Below are positions 1 to 7,900 of a stretch of DNA of 10,350 nucleotides, one piece after another; positions within the stretch are counted from its first letter, which is position 1; each line of letters starts with the position of its first letter. The stretch covers positions 1 through 10,350 of the forward strand of contig JAPYPM010000071.1 in assembly GCA_029937635.1 (NCBI GenBank), given 5' to 3'. The notes under the pieces are model-generated. The model did no database searches and was not told the DNA's origin. It saw nothing but the letters and a program-made list of their open reading frames with translations. The position numbers were made by a program, and so were the translations under genes. This DNA is from Nitrospinaceae bacterium (GTDB lineage Bacteria > Nitrospinota > Nitrospinia > Nitrospinales > VA-1).

Positions 1-49
1 CGACCACTTGATTAAAAATCAAGTGCTCTACCAACTGAGCTAGCGGCCC
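1..49 (-). tRNA. tRNA-Lys (anticodon UUU), partial
   Basis: Read on the minus strand, this is the 5' portion of a tRNA. It has a 7-base acceptor strand (GGGCCGC), the TA at positions 8-9, and a D-arm with GCTC/GAGC stem and AGTTGGTA loop. The anticodon arm has the CTTGA/TCAAG stem around loop TTTTTAA, which gives anticodon UUU (lysine). The variable loop follows, and the gene then leaves the window, so the T-arm and 3' acceptor strand are not visible. The sequence closely resembles bacterial tRNA-Lys genes. It is divergent from the aminotransferase gene that follows. Confidence 0.93.
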
Positions 50-80
50 ATAATTAAGAAAAAGTGAAATTATCAAACTC

Positions 81-109
81 ATTATAACATGTCAATTATT
101 TATTGTCTT
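81..109 (-). promoter_or_regulatory. Extended -10 promoter for the tRNA-Lys gene
   Basis: On the minus strand there is a perfect TATAAT (81-86) preceded by the TGn of an extended -10 (TG at 88-89). A -35-like AAGACA lies at 104-109 with a 17-base spacer. The predicted transcript would start near base 75, about 25 bases before the tRNA 5' end. Position and strand fit the tRNA gene. Assignment is by consensus match only. Confidence 0.65.
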
Positions 110-133
110 GATTTTAAAGGGATCGACTAATAT
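103..133 (+). promoter_or_regulatory. Weak candidate promoter for the aminotransferase gene
   Basis: A TTGTCT hexamer (103-108) and a TAATAT hexamer (128-133) lie upstream of ilvE, but the spacer is 19 bases, longer than ideal. The -35 would overlap the -35 of the divergent tRNA promoter. Some promoter is expected here because the neighbours diverge, but this particular call is tentative. Confidence 0.3.
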
Positions 134-162
134 CATTGAAGTTTAATGGTCATCAATCCTGA

Positions 163-1098
163 GTGGGAAAGGTCTTAAAGTTGGAAAAATCTGGAAAAAT
201 CTGGCTCGATGGGAGTTTTGTGCCATGGAATGAAGCTAATGTCCACGTTCTAACTCATACTCTTCACTATGGCCTCGGGGTATTTGAAGGTATTCGCTGT
301 TATCAGGTCAAAAAAAAAAAATCTGCTGTTTTTCGTTTACAGGAACATACAGACCGCTTATTTAATTCTGCAATTATATTGGGTATTGAAATTCCATTTT
401 CAAAAAAAGAAATTATTACTGCTATCCTTCAAGTTGTTAAAAAAAATAAACTGAAAGAATGTTATATTCGGCCAATTGTTTTTCTGGGACATAACCAAAT
501 GGGTCTTAACCCCAACGGAGTAGATGTTCGCGTCGCTATTGCTGCTTGGCCTTGGGGAGCTTATCTTGGAGACGAGGGAATTAACCACGGTATTCGAGTT
601 CGGATTTCTTCATTTACAAGACATCACGTAAACATAACAATGACACGAGCTAAAGCCTGCGGTTATTACGTTAACTCTATTCTTGCCAAATCAGAAGCTG
701 TCCGTGATGGATACGATGAAGCAATTTTGCTAGACCCACAAGGCTATGTGTCAGAAGGTTCGGGCGAAAATATATTTCTTTTGTCAAAAGGACGACTTAA
801 AACCCCTTCCTTATCGTGTTCCAACTTGGAAGGAATCACACGTGATGCTGTTTTTGAAATCGCAAAACATCTAAAAGTTGAAATTGAAGAAGGCTTTATT
901 ACCAGAGATGAGCTTTACATAGCCGATGAAGTTTTTCTAACAGGTACTGCAGCAGAAATCACCCCTGTCAGAGAAATAGATAACCGCGCAATCGGTAATG
1001 GGAAAAGAGGAAAAACCACTGCCCGTATCCAAAAAACCTTCTTCGAAATAGTTCACGGAAGCCACTCTAAATTTAACAAGTGGTTATCTGAGGTGTGA
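163..1098 (+). CDS. ilvE: Branched-chain amino acid aminotransferase (class IV, PLP-dependent)
   Basis: This enzyme transfers the amino group between glutamate and the 2-oxo acids of valine, leucine and isoleucine, the last step of their synthesis in the cytosol. The 311-residue product has normal IlvE length and matches E. coli-type IlvE from memory throughout. An IWLDG...PW start is followed by LHYG.GVFEGIRCY (about 34-47). The expected PLP lysine is K164 in the TRAKA motif. EGSGEN (198-203) contains the cofactor-contacting Glu, GITRD follows, and near the C-terminus come ADEVF.TGTAAEITPV and RIQK.FFE. The start is uncertain. GTG at 163 has no visible Shine-Dalgarno, whereas TTG at 181 sits 8 bases after the purine run GGGAAAGG and still leaves six residues before the conserved IWLDG. 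The gene stands alone after the tRNA, and a 109-base gap separates it from fmdB. Confidence 0.95.
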   Translation: MGKVLKLEKSGKIWLDGSFVPWNEANVHVLTHTLHYGLGVFEGIRCYQVKKKKSAVFRLQEHTDRLFNSAIILGIEIPFSKKEIITAILQVVKKNKLKECYIRPIVFLGHNQMGLNPNGVDVRVAIAAWPWGAYLGDEGINHGIRVRISSFTRHHVNITMTRAKACGYYVNSILAKSEAVRDGYDEAILLDPQGYVSEGSGENIFLLSKGRLKTPSLSCSNLEGITRDAVFEIAKHLKVEIEEGFITRDELYIADEVFLTGTAAEITPVREIDNRAIGNGKRGKTTARIQKTFFEIVHGSHSKFNKWLSEV

Positions 1099-1108
1099 CA
1101 ATTTACTA

Positions 1109-1174
1109 GTAGGTAGTTTCCCTCAAAAAGCCACTCCCTGTTGGAGTGAATGAAACCCCAGTGAATAAACCTAC
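1109..1174 (+). promoter_or_regulatory. Nested inverted repeats between ilvE and fmdB
   Basis: Three complementary pairs nest around one loop. The outer pair is GTAGGT (1109-1114) with ACCTAC (1169-1174). The middle pair is GTTTC (1116-1120) with GAAAC (1152-1156). The inner pair is CACTCC (1132-1137) with GGAGTG (1143-1148), closing the 5-base loop CTGTT. No U-run follows, so it is not a typical intrinsic terminator. It could protect the ilvE 3' end or act in the leader of the fmdB-ntrBC mRNA. The pairing is visible, but function is not known and I match it to no RNA family. Confidence 0.35.
1145..1174 (+). repeat. Imperfect 15-base tandem repeat
   Basis: Two abutting copies begin with the same AGTGAAT, at 1145 and 1160. 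Each continues into AAACC, with one extra G in the first copy. The copies supply the 3' arms of the nested hairpins here, so either AGTG could pair with the CACT at 1132-1135. This gives two alternative folds. Confidence 0.5.
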
Positions 1175-1191
1175 AATTATTGTTGTTTATT

Positions 1192-1197
1192 AAGGAG
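1192..1197 (+). promoter_or_regulatory. Strong ribosome binding site for fmdB
   Basis: AAGGAG ends 10 bases before the ATG at 1208. It is the best Shine-Dalgarno match seen in the window and fixes the fmdB start. Confidence 0.75.
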
Positions 1198-1207
1198 CCG
1201 TCAATAG

Positions 1208-1603
1208 ATGCCTATTTACGAATATGAATGTGAAAAATGCAACACCACTTTTGAAGCTATGCAATCTGTTTCCTCTAAACCTCTTAAAAAATGTAACAAA
1301 TCAAGTTGTAAAGGAAAGGTACACCGTTTAGTTTCTGCATCTGGGTTTATTTTCAAAGGATCGGGTTGGTTTACCTCAGAATATCCTTCAGATGCTAGAA
1401 AAAAAGGATGGGAGTCAGAAAGCCAGAATACTAACGCTACTAAAGGTAAACAGGCAGAAAAAGATACCTCTAATGAAAAAAAAACCACCCCAAAAACAAC
1501 CACCCCTGAAGCAAAAATAGCCCCTAAGTCAACTCCAAAACAATCTACCCAGAAAAGTTCGTATCCCGGAGTTAAAAAATCGCGCACTAAACCTACCACC
1601 TAA
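1208..1603 (+). CDS. FmdB-family zinc ribbon protein
   Basis: This small protein starts with the FmdB hallmark MPIYEYEC and carries a zinc ribbon of C8-x2-C11 and C29-x4-C34. A conserved segment ending in FKG.GW (about 48-54) follows. The family was named after a putative regulator near an amidase/formamidase locus, and its biochemical role is poorly defined. The second half (about 68-131) is low-complexity, rich in Thr, Lys, Pro and Ser, positively charged, and probably disordered. Such tails are common in the family but variable. The SD AAGGAG sits 10 bases upstream of the ATG. Only 16 bases separate the stop from the sensor kinase gene, so it is probably co-transcribed with the two-component pair. 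Family assignment is firm and function is not. Confidence 0.88.
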   Translation: MPIYEYECEKCNTTFEAMQSVSSKPLKKCNKSSCKGKVHRLVSASGFIFKGSGWFTSEYPSDARKKGWESESQNTNATKGKQAEKDTSNEKKTTPKTTTPEAKIAPKSTPKQSTQKSSYPGVKKSRTKPTT

Positions 1604-1619
1604 CAATAATGGAAACTGG

Positions 1620-2705
1620 ATGGCAGAAGCTGAAAACTTTTATAAAAATTTTTTTGCCTCTCTAGTCGACGGTATTCTTGTCATTTCTGCCGACCTTAGA
1701 GTTACCAAAGTTAATCAGGCTGCGGAAGAAATTTTTCAACGGGCACGAAGCTCCTTTGAAGGGGAATCTCTTTCAAAACTATTCCCAGACCAGCCAAACT
1801 TAATTGATAAAGCCCATCAGTCTATAACCGCTGGTGTTTCATATCATCATGTAGAAGGAATTGGTTATAACAAATCAACTAATGGGAAATTCCCTGTCAA
1901 TCTGACTTTTTCACCATTAATGAAGAGTGACCACAAAAATACCGCTGGGGTCATTCTAATACAGGACACCAGTCTCCTCAAAGAGCTTCAAGAAAATTCT
2001 CAACAAACTGAAAATTTATCAACCCTAAGCATCCTTACAACTGGCATGGCACATGAAATCCGAAACCCGCTTAGTGGTATTAGGGGTTCCGCGCAATTAC
2101 TTTTAAAGGAACTAAAAAATAATGACCACCGTAAGTATATGGAAATAGTGATCGAAGAAGTAGATAGAATTAACCGTCTGATAAAAAAAATGATGAACCT
2201 AACTCACCCTATTTTAAATGATTTTAAACCCACCAATATTCATGAGGTATTAGAGGAAATTATTACCCTTGAAAAGGAAACTCTTAAAAAAAAAGAAGGC
2301 ACCTTTGTTCAAATCTATGATCCAAGCATACCAACAATCAAAGCAAATAAAGATGAGCTTAAACAAGTATTTCTCAATTTGGTTAAAAATGCTGTCGAAG
2401 CTTCACCTAAGGGAGGACGAGTTCAAATCTCCACCCAATATAATAACAATTACACCTTTCGGGAAAAACAGGACGCCTTATCCCAGCACAATATAGTTAT
2501 TAAGATAACTGATTATGGTCTAGGAATGGACAACGCCACTATGAAAAAGCTATTTACTCCTTTTTTTTCAACAAAAAAAAGAGGGACCGGCTTGGGAATG
2601 GCAGTTTCGCTCAAAATTATAGAAAATCATAATGGAACAATAAAAGTCACATCAGAAAAAAATATTGGCACTGTGATCCAAGTATTTCTTCCTGCACATA
2701 AATAA
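1620..2705 (+). CDS. NtrB-like PAS sensor histidine kinase
   Basis: A 361-residue cytosolic kinase expected to phosphorylate the adjacent NtrC-type regulator. It has an N-terminal PAS domain (about 5-118, with the typical DGI.VI..D..V...N.AAE pattern). The dimerisation/phosphoacceptor H-box is AHEIRNPL, with phospho-acceptor H145. The HATPase domain shows the N-box around 253-261 (N257 in NLVKNAVEA), the G1 box DYGLGM (298-303), the F-box FTPFFSTK (312-319) and the G2 box GTGLGM (322-327). No transmembrane segment is visible, which fits NtrB/GlnL. The ATG at 1620 has only a weak GGA-type SD. The stop is 16 bases before ntrC. Nitrogen as the signal is inferred from architecture, because no PII gene or glnA is in view. 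Confidence 0.9.
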   Translation: MAEAENFYKNFFASLVDGILVISADLRVTKVNQAAEEIFQRARSSFEGESLSKLFPDQPNLIDKAHQSITAGVSYHHVEGIGYNKSTNGKFPVNLTFSPLMKSDHKNTAGVILIQDTSLLKELQENSQQTENLSTLSILTTGMAHEIRNPLSGIRGSAQLLLKELKNNDHRKYMEIVIEEVDRINRLIKKMMNLTHPILNDFKPTNIHEVLEEIITLEKETLKKKEGTFVQIYDPSIPTIKANKDELKQVFLNLVKNAVEASPKGGRVQISTQYNNNYTFREKQDALSQHNIVIKITDYGLGMDNATMKKLFTPFFSTKKRGTGLGMAVSLKIIENHNGTIKVTSEKNIGTVIQVFLPAHK

Positions 2706-2721
2706 ATGATAGGATAGGCCA

Positions 2722-4179
2722 ATGAAAAATACAAAAAAAATTCTTATTGTTGATGACGAAGAAAATATTAGACTGTTATTTAAGAAGGCCCTAGAAAAAA
2801 AAAATTATACTGTCCATACCGCTCAGAATGCAGAAGATGCCCTTCAAAAAATTAAAAAACAGAAATACCTTTTGATTTTTTCAGATATCTTTATGGACGG
2901 GGAAAACGGACTTACCCTAATCAAAAAAGTTAAAAAAATAGATTTACAATCTAAAATTGTAATTATGACCGCCCAGGATACCATGAACAACACTATCGAA
3001 GCTATGCAATCAGGAGCCTACGACTACATTAGCAAGCCATTTGATTTTGATAATGTTTACAATTTGGTGGATCGTGTCGAAGCAAACAGAGAAATTCCGA
3101 TTCCATCAATACCTGCAAAGGAAGATCTAATATACGAGCATTCTATTGAGTCCATTGTAGGGAAAAGTCCGGCAATGCAAGATATTTTTAAAACTATCGG
3201 CAAGTCTGCTGCATCCGACCTCACAATTCTAATAACAGGAGAAAGTGGCACTGGCAAAGAACTGATTGCCCAAACCATGCATTACTATTCCAAACGCAAA
3301 GATCATCCTTTTGTATGTATCAACTGCGCCGCTATCTCACGAGAGCTTCTTGAATCTGAATTATTCGGTCACGAAAAAGGTGCTTTCACTGGAGCAGTAG
3401 AGCAAAAAAAAGGTAAATTCGAAATAGCTAAAGGGGGCACCCTTTTCTTGGATGAAATTGGTGATATGGAACCATCTCTTCAAGCAAAAATTCTTCGCGT
3501 ACTACAAAATAAAGACTTTTACCGTGTTGGAGGAAAGGAAGTTCTTGAAGCAGATGTAAGAATTATCGCAGCCACTAATCAAAATTTAGAAAGCCTGATG
3601 AAACAAAAACTGTTTCGCGAAGACTTGTTTCATAGACTTAACGTTATCAATATTTCCATTCCGCCACTACGTGACAGAATGGAAGATGTTACTCTTTTAG
3701 CTAACTATTTTTTAAACAAGAACGCAACTAACTTATCCCAAGGAGAGATCTATCTGTCGCCAGAAACTTTAAAAATTCTTACTAGCTATTCTTGGAGAGG
3801 AAATATTCGTGAACTTGAAAACGTCATTAAACGTGCAGTTGTTTTAGCAAGTTCAGGACCTATTCTTTCTGAGCATCTTCCTGAACATATTATTTCAGAA
3901 GACTTCAAAACTACAGGAACTGATAATCTATTGAATGTTCGTTTTAGACAATTAATTCTTGAGTTTTTTGTTAAAAATCAAGAAGCACAGGATGGAAGGA
4001 TTTATGAGGAGATCATTCAATTAGTCGAGAGACAACTTTTTGAAGTTGCTCTGGAAAAACACTCAGGGAAACAAGTTTCCGTCGCTAAAACACTTGGAAT
4101 TAATCGTAACACTCTGAAGCGGAAAATAGACGCAATGAAGATTGAGGTTAAAAAAAATAGACCTAATAACTCCCCGTAA
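2722..4179 (+). CDS. ntrC: NtrC-family sigma-54-dependent response regulator
   Basis: This is a transcription activator that, once phosphorylated, uses ATP to open promoters bound by sigma-54 RNA polymerase. It has the full 485-residue, three-domain layout. The receiver (about 5-122) has acidic D11/D12, phospho-acceptor D55, T83 and K105. The AAA+ domain has Walker A GESGTGKE (173-180), the sigma-54 contact loop GAFTGA (220-225), Walker B GGTLFLDEIG (238-247), the arginine finger region REDLFHRLNV (299-308) and WRGNIREL (358-365). The C-terminal Fis-type helix-turn-helix (about 440-472) includes the LGINRNTLKRKI segment typical of NtrC. An AGGA SD lies 7 bases upstream of the ATG. It follows its partner kinase by 16 bases. 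NtrC proper is favoured over other family members by the linker and HTH, but target genes are unknown. Confidence 0.92.
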   Translation: MKNTKKILIVDDEENIRLLFKKALEKKNYTVHTAQNAEDALQKIKKQKYLLIFSDIFMDGENGLTLIKKVKKIDLQSKIVIMTAQDTMNNTIEAMQSGAYDYISKPFDFDNVYNLVDRVEANREIPIPSIPAKEDLIYEHSIESIVGKSPAMQDIFKTIGKSAASDLTILITGESGTGKELIAQTMHYYSKRKDHPFVCINCAAISRELLESELFGHEKGAFTGAVEQKKGKFEIAKGGTLFLDEIGDMEPSLQAKILRVLQNKDFYRVGGKEVLEADVRIIAATNQNLESLMKQKLFREDLFHRLNVINISIPPLRDRMEDVTLLANYFLNKNATNLSQGEIYLSPETLKILTSYSWRGNIRELENVIKRAVVLASSGPILSEHLPEHIISEDFKTTGTDNLLNVRFRQLILEFFVKNQEAQDGRIYEEIIQLVERQLFEVALEKHSGKQVSVAKTLGINRNTLKRKIDAMKIEVKKNRPNNSP

Positions 4180-4197
4180 GGAAAATGATTCCTTTTT
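4178..4197 (+). terminator. Small terminator-like hairpin after ntrC
   Basis: AAGGAA (4178-4183) pairs with TTCCTT (4189-4194) around loop AATGA, followed by TTT. It begins inside the ntrC stop codon. The stem is short and AT-rich, so termination would be partial at best. It could attenuate read-through into trmN6. Confidence 0.35.
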
Positions 4198-4230
4198 ATA
4201 ACATGATATTAACGATAACCTGTCAGTCTC

Positions 4231-4980
4231 GTGACCACATCTATATTTTCAGCCCCTCTAGTAATAAAACAATCCAATGATGGATATCGTCACTCTATTG
4301 AACCATTTTTACTAGCCTATTTCGCAAACTTATTACCCGGCTATCGAATTCTTGATATTGGAACGGGTTGTGGAATTATCCCTCTACTCACATCAATTAA
4401 AATCAAATTAGATGAAATTGTAGCGATTGAAATTCAAAAACCTCTTTATGACCTAGCGGTTATCAATATGTCAATAAATGGAATCTTAGATAATGTGAAT
4501 CTATGTCATGCTGATTTTACTGGGCCAACAATTAATCCTAAAGATGGATTGTTTGACACAATTATTTCAAATCCACCATACCGAAAATTAAATACAGGGC
4601 GCATGAATCCAAACCAAGAGAAAGCGATAGCCCGACATGAAATATCCATGGACTTAAATTCACTTCTCGATAAAACAAGCAGTTTGTTGAAGCATGGAGG
4701 AACGTTCATTATGACTTATCCACTCTTACGACTTAACGAAGTTCAGAAAAAACTCTACTCCAACAAATTATTCCCCTCAAGGCTTCTCTATATACATGGG
4801 TCACGTGATGCAGATGCACGTATATTTCTAATTGAGTCTATCAAAAATAGAAAAGTAAAATGCGTTATAGAAAAACCTCTTTTCATTTATAATGAAAGCG
4901 GTTCATATTCCAAAGAAATGGAAAAAATTTATGCTTCCTTTAATTATTTTAACCGGACCCACTACATCGAAGAAGAGTGA
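4231..4980 (+). CDS. TrmN6-like tRNA adenine-N6 methyltransferase
   Basis: A class I SAM-dependent N6-adenine methyltransferase of the TrmN6/YfiC group (COG4123). In E. coli the family methylates A37 of tRNA1(Val). Visible features are the family-typical DGYRHSIEPFLLA (17-29), the SAM-binding motif LDIGTGCGII (41-50), the acidic end of strand 2 (IEIQ, 66-69) and the catalytic NPPY (114-117). A C-terminal PLFIY (216-220) is also family-like. At 249 residues the length is normal. The start is GTG at 4231 with a poor SD. The nearby ATG at 4203 is out of frame. The last 16 residues extend past the usual end of the family and overlap the start of miaA by about 50 bases, so the pair is probably translationally coupled. 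The exact substrate is inferred from the family. Confidence 0.82.
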   Translation: MTTSIFSAPLVIKQSNDGYRHSIEPFLLAYFANLLPGYRILDIGTGCGIIPLLTSIKIKLDEIVAIEIQKPLYDLAVINMSINGILDNVNLCHADFTGPTINPKDGLFDTIISNPPYRKLNTGRMNPNQEKAIARHEISMDLNSLLDKTSSLLKHGGTFIMTYPLLRLNEVQKKLYSNKLFPSRLLYIHGSRDADARIFLIESIKNRKVKCVIEKPLFIYNESGSYSKEMEKIYASFNYFNRTHYIEEE

Positions 4981-7900
4981 TACCGCTATCGAATTGGCCG
5001 AAAAAATTAATTCGGAAATTATTAGCGCTGATTCCATGCAAGTTTATAAATATTTTGATATAGGAACAGCAAAAGTAACACCTGAGGATAGATCCAGAGT
5101 CCCTCACCACCTGGTAGATATTCTTGAACCAGATAAAGAGTTTTCTGCCTTTGACTTTAAAACTAGGGCTTTAGATCACACCAGAGAGATGCTTAACCAA
5201 GGTAAAATTCCGATAATCACTGGTGGATCTGGGCTCTACATAAAAGCACTATGTGAAGGCTACGATTGTGCAGTTCAAATAAATCCAGAAATCAAAAAAC
5301 AAGTCCAATCTGACATTCTTACAAAAGGTCTTACTAAAATGCACATGGAACTCCAACAAATTGACCCTGATTCTGCAAATCGAATTCCTCCTCTTGATAT
5401 TCAACGTATTGAACGGGCAACCTCAGTTTACCGTCAAACAGGAGTAGCTTTTTCCAAATACAACAATGTAAGCTCAAAAGCAAATTACGAATTTCCCATT
5501 CACACTTTTCTGATAGAACGGGAACGGAAAGAACTTTACGCCGACATCAACCAACGTGTCGATAAAATGATTGAAAACGGATGGGTTGAAGAAGTAAAAA
5601 ATATTTTAGCACAAGGATTCTCTGAAAAAATTAAACCCTTCCAAAGTATTGGCTATGCACAAATCCTAAAGTTTTTAAATGACAAACAATCGTTAGATAA
5701 AACAATATATCTAATCAAGCAGGACACACGGAATTATGCAAAACGTCAGATCACTTGGTTTAAAAAGCTATACGGTGCTAAATTAATTAAAGTCAAATCA
5801 TCAGACAAGCCAATAACTCTCAGAGATAAAATTCTTGCTCTAGTTCCTGAAATATTAGCCCTATTTGCCTTTTTTATTTTAATTTCATTTGCAAACCCTG
5901 AAAACGTTATGGGAAGCGAATCCAAAACGTATTCTTATGCATTATCTCAGTTTCAACAAAAAAATTTTCACCAGGCGGCTGTCTTATTTCAATCCATTCA
6001 CTCCTCAACTCCTAATTTAGTAGAGAAAAAAAGAACCTCTTACCTTCTTGCTCATAGTTTAGCGCACACCGATAAGCTAAACGAATCAATACAGATTTTT
6101 CAAGAATTAATAATATCTTACCCTGAAATAGAAGATTACATTCGCTTTCACTTGGCAGGGGTTTTATTAAAGTCCGAAAAAACCAAAGAAGCTATGGAAC
6201 AAGTTAATATCATGCATAAAAAATTCCCTAGAACTCTATTATTTACAAAAAGTAATATTTTATTGGCGAAGATTTTAATAAAAGACAATAAATTCGAGAC
6301 AGCACTTACTATTTTAAGCAAGATTGAACAACGGATATCAGGTTTTTCTGCCCGTTCTGAGTATAGGTCTTACCTACCCGAAGTTATTTTTCTACAAGGA
6401 AACCTTTATCAAAAAATTGATCAAAAAAATAAAGCCTATAATCGCTATCGTTTACTTCATATTGCGTTCCCCACGAATCAGTTAACTCAACAGGCAAAAG
6501 AAAAAATGAAGAAACTAGCTAAAGGCGGGACGATTAATATTAAGCCCTTAGATTTTAATGAATATGAACAGCGTACTAGTGAATTGATCCGTAATATTAA
6601 ATATCAGCAAGTTGTGAATGAAATTTCTGAATTATTAAAAACTAACCTTTCACTCCCAATTAATTTTTATTTCCACCTAGCTAAAGCGCAAAAAGGACTA
6701 CGCAAACGAAACCTTTCTAATGCTACACTTAGAAAATTTATTGAACACCACCCCACCCATAGTCGCAACCAAGAAGCTTTATTCATGATTGGTAGAAATC
6801 TCTGGAACACAGGTTATTACCAAGATGGACTTAAATACTTTGAAAAATCTATCAATAGAGCTAATAAACAAAAACTAGCTAACCAAGCTCGTTTTTTTAT
6901 TGGAAAAATGCACGAGGAAAAAAAAAGATACTTACAAGCAACTAAATATTACAAGAAGTTAATTAACCAACCTTCTGGGGAGTATGCCGAACGAGCTGCT
7001 TGGCAACTTGGCTGGATGAACTACACGATAGAAAATTTTCAAAAATCTTATGATTACTTTGATGAGAGTGTTAGAAAGTATCCATCTGGCCTCTTTATTG
7101 AAAGTAGCATGTTTTGGAGCGCAAAATCCGCTAAGAAATTAAAGAATGTGAATCTTGCTAATCAAATATTCAAAAACGTTAACATGACGTTTCCTTATAC
7201 ATACTATGGGATTAGAGCTGGGGAGATTAACCCTGACAACAAGTTTTCTCCTGAGATAATTAATGATCAGGAGCAAATACTCCCAGCGCCAATTTTATCA
7301 ACCGATGAACAGTTTCACTATTCTCGAGGAGTTGAATTATCGGCCACAGGGTTTTATAAGGATGCAAGATTCGAAATAAAAAAAATAGAAAAAACAATAC
7401 GAAAAAATATTTCAGGAATAATCTGGCTATCTAAGCTTTACAATCAGGCACATGCTTACCCTGATACTATGCGAGTTATGCAGCTATACAAAGACTTTAT
7501 GACAAAACCTCGAGAAAAGGAACTTTCCCAAGCTTTTTGGAAAAAGTTTTATCCCCCAGCTTATGCAAAAATAATTCATGATAATGCAACAATTTTAAAT
7601 ATTGATCCATACTTCGTAAAAGGACTTATCCGCCAAGAAAGTTTATTTAATTCTAAAGTTCAATCCCGTGCTGGAGCAATAGGACTGATGCAAATCATGC
7701 CAAAAACTGGTAAGGCTCTCTATGCTAACTCTAATAAGGGCAAGTCTTTTAACTCAGAAATTCTATTTGATCCTGAGACAAATATTCAACTAGGGATCCA
7801 ATACATTGACCAACTAAACAAACGCTTTAATAAAAATAAAACCCATATTCTAATTTCATATAATGCTGGCCCCCATAACCTTAAAAAATGGCTCAAAAGG

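Noticed and set aside
1132..1148. Intrinsic terminator after ilvE
   Set aside because: The inner stem is good, but no U-tract follows it, so I describe it only as a structured element.
1216..1599. 127-residue minus-strand frame opposite fmdB
   Set aside because: It is the antisense shadow of the low-complexity, stop-poor fmdB tail. The + strand has a clear family match and a strong ribosome binding site.
4892..4930. ATG at 4892 as the start of the MiaA fusion
   Set aside because: It adds 13 residues not typical of MiaA and lengthens the overlap with trmN6 to about 89 bases. ATG 4931 gives the usual hydrophobic strand straight into the P-loop.
5740..5930. MiaA and Slt as two separate genes with a hidden boundary
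   Set aside because: I looked for a stop and for ATG, GTG or TTG in frame between the last MiaA motif and the hydrophobic segment and found none. Both halves are in the same frame, so no frameshift is needed to join them.
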